Shown: positions 61,780-64,000 of the stretch, piece by piece | How the letters are laid out: each line of letters starts with the position of its first letter | How positions within the stretch are numbered: position 1 is the first letter of the stretch | NCBI RefSeq assembly: GCF_001021045.1 | Contig: NZ_CP011545.1 | Span: 558,001-622,000, forward strand | DNA length: 64,000 nucleotides | Direction of reading: 5' to 3' | DNA from: Corynebacterium testudinoris | GTDB lineage: Bacteria > Actinomycetota > Actinomycetes > Mycobacteriales > Mycobacteriaceae | Made by a program: the position numbers and the translations under genes | The notes under the pieces: model-generated | What the model saw: the letters and a program-made list of their open reading frames with translations, nothing else | What the model was told of the DNA's origin: nothing | The model's database searches: none

Positions 61780-61782
61780 ACT
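61777..61782 (+). promoter_or_regulatory. -10 box for leaderless pmm mRNA
   Basis: TAAACT ends 8 nt before the ATG at 61791. It overlaps the DUF3499 stop. Confidence 0.5.
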
Positions 61783-61790
61783 CTCCTGCT

Positions 61791-63158
61791 ATGCGCACAC
61801 GTGAATCAGTAACCTCCGTCATCAAGGCCTACGACGTCCGCGGCGTCGTCGGCCAAGACATCGATGCGGACTTCATCCGCGACACCGGCGCGGCCTTCGG
61901 CCACCTGCTGCGGGGAGAAGGGGAAACCCAGGTAGCCATCGGCTACGACATGCGCCCGTCCTCCCCGGACTTGGCCGCCGCCTTCGCGGAAGGGCTCAAT
62001 TCCCAAGGCATCCACGTGATCCTCCTGGGCCTGACTTCCACTGATGAGCTTTACTTCGCTTCCGGCACCCTCGAATGCGCCGGGGCGATGTTCACCGCCT
62101 CCCACAACCCGGCGAAGTACAACGGCATCAAGCTCTGCCGCTCGGGTGCGCGCCCGGTCGGCCAGCAATCCGGCTTGGCCGACATCATTGACATGCTGGT
62201 CGACGGCGTCCCGGCCTACGACGGTGCACCCGGCACCATCAACGAGTGGGATGTGCTCGCTGACTACGGTTCCTACCTGCGCAACCTGGTGGATCTTTCT
62301 GGCATTCGCCCCCTCATCGTGGCTGTCGATGCGGCCAACGGCATGGGCGGGCACACCGTCCCCGAGGTCTTCGCCGGGCTGCCCCTCGATGTGCGCCCCC
62401 TCTACTTTGAGCTCGATGGCACCTTCCCCAACCACGAGGCCAACCCGCTGGACCCGAAGAACCTCGTGGACCTGCAGAAATTCACCGTCGACCAGGGCGC
62501 AGACATCGGCCTGGCCTTCGACGGTGACGCCGATCGCTGCTTCGTGGTGGATGAACGCGGTGAACCGGTGAGCCCGTCGGCGATCACCGCGATCGTCGCC
62601 AAGCGCTACCTCAAGCAGCACCCCGGCGCCACGATCATCCACAACCTCATCACGTCGAAGTCGGTGCCCGAAGTCATCACCGAGAACGGCGGGGTGGCCG
62701 TGCGCACCCGAGTGGGACACTCCTTCATCAAGGCCACCATGGCCGAGACGGGCGCCGTGTTCGGCGGCGAGCACTCCGCCCACTACTACTTCACCGAGTT
62801 CTTCAACGCCGACTCCGGCATCCTCGCCGCCATGCACGTCCTCGCGGCTTTGGGCTCGCAGGAGCAGTCGCTGAGCGAGATGATGGCCGAGTACAACCGC
62901 TACGAAGCCTCCGGTGAAATCAACTCCACCGTCGACGATCAAGCGGCCCGCACCCAGGCCGTCCTCGACGCCTTCGCCGATCGCATTGAGTCCGTCGACG
63001 AGCTCGATGGCGTCACCGTCGAACTGGCCGGCACCCCCGCGTGGTTCAACGTGCGCGCCTCCAACACGGAACCGTTGCTGCGCCTCAACGTCGAAGCCCC
63101 CACCCGCGACGAGGTGGATGCCCTCGTCGAGGAGATCTTGGGCATCATCCGCGCCTAG
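61791..63158 (+). CDS. pmmA: Phosphomannomutase (ManB/PmmA)
   Basis: A 455-residue phosphohexomutase that converts mannose-6-P to mannose-1-P, the substrate of ManC. Active phosphoserine Ser104 is in FTASHNPAKYNG; the metal loop is DGDADRC (244-249); the sugar loop is GGEHSAHYY; and the C-terminal phosphate site is RASNTEPLLR. Adjacent genes agree with GDP-mannose synthesis. The same order occurs in C. glutamicum and M. tuberculosis. Confidence 0.94.
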   Translation: MRTRESVTSVIKAYDVRGVVGQDIDADFIRDTGAAFGHLLRGEGETQVAIGYDMRPSSPDLAAAFAEGLNSQGIHVILLGLTSTDELYFASGTLECAGAMFTASHNPAKYNGIKLCRSGARPVGQQSGLADIIDMLVDGVPAYDGAPGTINEWDVLADYGSYLRNLVDLSGIRPLIVAVDAANGMGGHTVPEVFAGLPLDVRPLYFELDGTFPNHEANPLDPKNLVDLQKFTVDQGADIGLAFDGDADRCFVVDERGEPVSPSAITAIVAKRYLKQHPGATIIHNLITSKSVPEVITENGGVAVRTRVGHSFIKATMAETGAVFGGEHSAHYYFTEFFNADSGILAAMHVLAALGSQEQSLSEMMAEYNRYEASGEINSTVDDQAARTQAVLDAFADRIESVDELDGVTVELAGTPAWFNVRASNTEPLLRLNVEAPTRDEVDALVEEILGIIRA

Positions 63159-63184
63159 TTCGGCCTCATGTCTGGATCTGGCAC

Positions 63185-63190
63185 TACTCT
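63185..63190 (+). promoter_or_regulatory. -10-like box before the isomerase-like gene
   Basis: TACTCT ends 7 nt before the ATG at 63198, the usual spacing for leaderless starts in this window. Confidence 0.4.
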
Positions 63191-63197
63191 GGGCCGC

Positions 63198-64000
63198 ATG
63201 GATTCCAGCAGCTATCACGACGGCTCTGCCTACGATCGTGAGTCGGTGCAATTTTATGATGTGGCCCATGAAGGCGCGCAGATCCGCGCGATCGCCGGGG
63301 TCGTGCCTGACTTAGCCGCCTTGCGCGGCCTCGCACCCCGCAGCCTCGTGGTGGTGGCGACCGATCAGGTGGCGCGGGCGTCGGCACGCTTTGTTGTTTC
63401 CTTCCGCAGCCCCCTGCGCCTGCCCATTGTGGTGACGGGGGCCCTCCCGACGTATGTCGGCCCGCTCGATGTGGTCATGGTGGTGGGGGACCGCGCTGAA
63501 GACCCGGAGATTTCCCAGGAACTCATCACGGCGGATCGGCGGGGTGCGTTCACCATTCTCGTCGGGCCATCCCGCGGCCCCATTGTGGATGATGCCCCCG
63601 CCCGCACCATCATCATCCCCGCTCTGCCCACGGTGGTGGGTTCCTCACCGGCTCGGACCATCACGGCCGTGACGACAGTCCTTGACCTGCTGGAGGAGGA
63701 TCCCAGCCTCGTTGAGCAGCGCCTGGAAGAAACTGCCATCGCCATTGATGCGGAGCTGGAGCAGCTGTCCCCGGAACGCGACAACCTGGTCAACCCGGGC
63801 CGACAGCTGCGCGAGTTCGCCGATGGCGCCCGCCTCATCCACACCGGTGCGAGCCCGGCGGAATACGGCATCGCGGAGTTGGTCGCCGCCTTGTGGAGCA
63901 ACAAGGGCATTCCCTCTGGTGCCGCCCCCGCGGGGGAAATGACCGTCGAGCCGCCCCGTGAGGCAAGTATTTTCCATGACCCGTTCTTGGACGGCCCCAT
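63198..64000 (+). CDS. Phosphosugar isomerase-like (SIS/PMI) protein, 3' end outside window
   Basis: The frame is open from the ATG at 63198 to the last base, giving at least 267 residues. MDSSSYHDGSAYDRESVQFYDVA starts the chain, LVVVATDQVARASARFVVSF and IVVTGALPTYVGPLDVVMVVGD look like the SIS-domain strands, and DARLIHTG-like residues appear later. It matches the Rv3256c-type protein next to phosphomannomutase in mycobacteria, in the position of a bifunctional phosphoglucose/phosphomannose isomerase. Activity not proven. Confidence 0.75.
   Translation, partial: MDSSSYHDGSAYDRESVQFYDVAHEGAQIRAIAGVVPDLAALRGLAPRSLVVVATDQVARASARFVVSFRSPLRLPIVVTGALPTYVGPLDVVMVVGDRAEDPEISQELITADRRGAFTILVGPSRGPIVDDAPARTIIIPALPTVVGSSPARTITAVTTVLDLLEEDPSLVEQRLEETAIAIDAELEQLSPERDNLVNPGRQLREFADGARLIHTGASPAEYGIAELVAALWSNKGIPSGAAPAGEMTVEPPREASIFHDPFLDGP

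Noticed and set aside
1..64000. CRISPR array, tRNA, rRNA or complete insertion sequence
   Set aside because: No regular repeat-spacer pattern, no cloverleaf-like segment in the gaps and no transposase reading frame were seen.

Overview
The window looks like a chromosomal segment of a Corynebacterium (Actinomycetota, Mycobacteriales); I cannot fix the species. The evidence is gene content. It has a single-chain pyruvate carboxylase, the accBC / dtsR1 / dtsR2 / accE acyl-CoA carboxylase genes used for fatty and mycolic acids, and a crtE-crtB-crtI-crtYe-crtYf-crtEb C50-carotenoid operon. It also has the lcpA | wbbL-manC-whcD-(DUF3499)-pmm cell-wall block shared with mycobacteria, a trehalose-type ABC importer, and many genes whose start codon lies 7-8 nt after a -10 hexamer (leaderless-type starts). 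Low-GC interruptions are confined to accessory stretches.

Layout. 1-5.3 kb: end of prpB, prpC (methylcitrate cycle) and pyc. 5.3-7.4 kb: an acetyltransferase, an ACR3-like/BASS permease and a PadR regulator with a His-rich N-terminus and a double palindromic operator. 7.4-21.5 kb: accBC, a rhodanese, an ATP-grasp-like protein, DUF3151, a membrane acyltransferase, maf-accE-dtsR2, dtsR1, birA, a PH-domain membrane protein, purK and purE. Biotin ligase therefore sits beside the biotin-dependent enzymes. 21.5-30.1 kb is accessory: a zinc-ribbon/alpha-beta-hydrolase membrane protein, a TetR-PaxB-like membrane protein pair facing a flavodoxin-fold reductase, and an AraC regulator facing an aldehyde dehydrogenase-alcohol dehydrogenase operon, then a DHFR-like protein. 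30.1-33.4 kb: tusG-tusF-tusE (binding protein and permeases).

33.4-48.8 kb is a metal and metalloid resistance island. It carries cadD-cmtR, a serine resolvase broken by an in-frame stop, merR with a second BASS permease, a VKOR-DsbA disulfide pair, a ctpG-like P-type ATPase with a second cmtR, a resolvase remnant, and a frameshifted MFS gene. The arsenic part follows: decayed arsC copies, three intact arsenate reductases, acr3, arsR, arsO, a second arsR and a Cys-tailed flavoprotein. The key residues of the sensors and pumps are intact: CmtR Cys57/61/102, ArsR Cys15/16/55, Acr3 Cys129/Glu305. The ATPase gene tusK lies beyond the island at 48.9 kb. In C. glutamicum tusE and tusK are neighbours, so the island appears to have split the trehalose-uptake locus.

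49.9-64 kb: TIGR03089, the carotenoid operon led by a glycosyltransferase, lcpA, wbbL, manC, whcD (whiB2), a metallopeptidase-family protein, DUF3499, phosphomannomutase and the start of a sugar-phosphate-isomerase-like protein. Together these supply GDP-mannose, the rhamnosyl linker and the arabinogalactan-peptidoglycan ligase. I found no rRNA, tRNA or CRISPR array.
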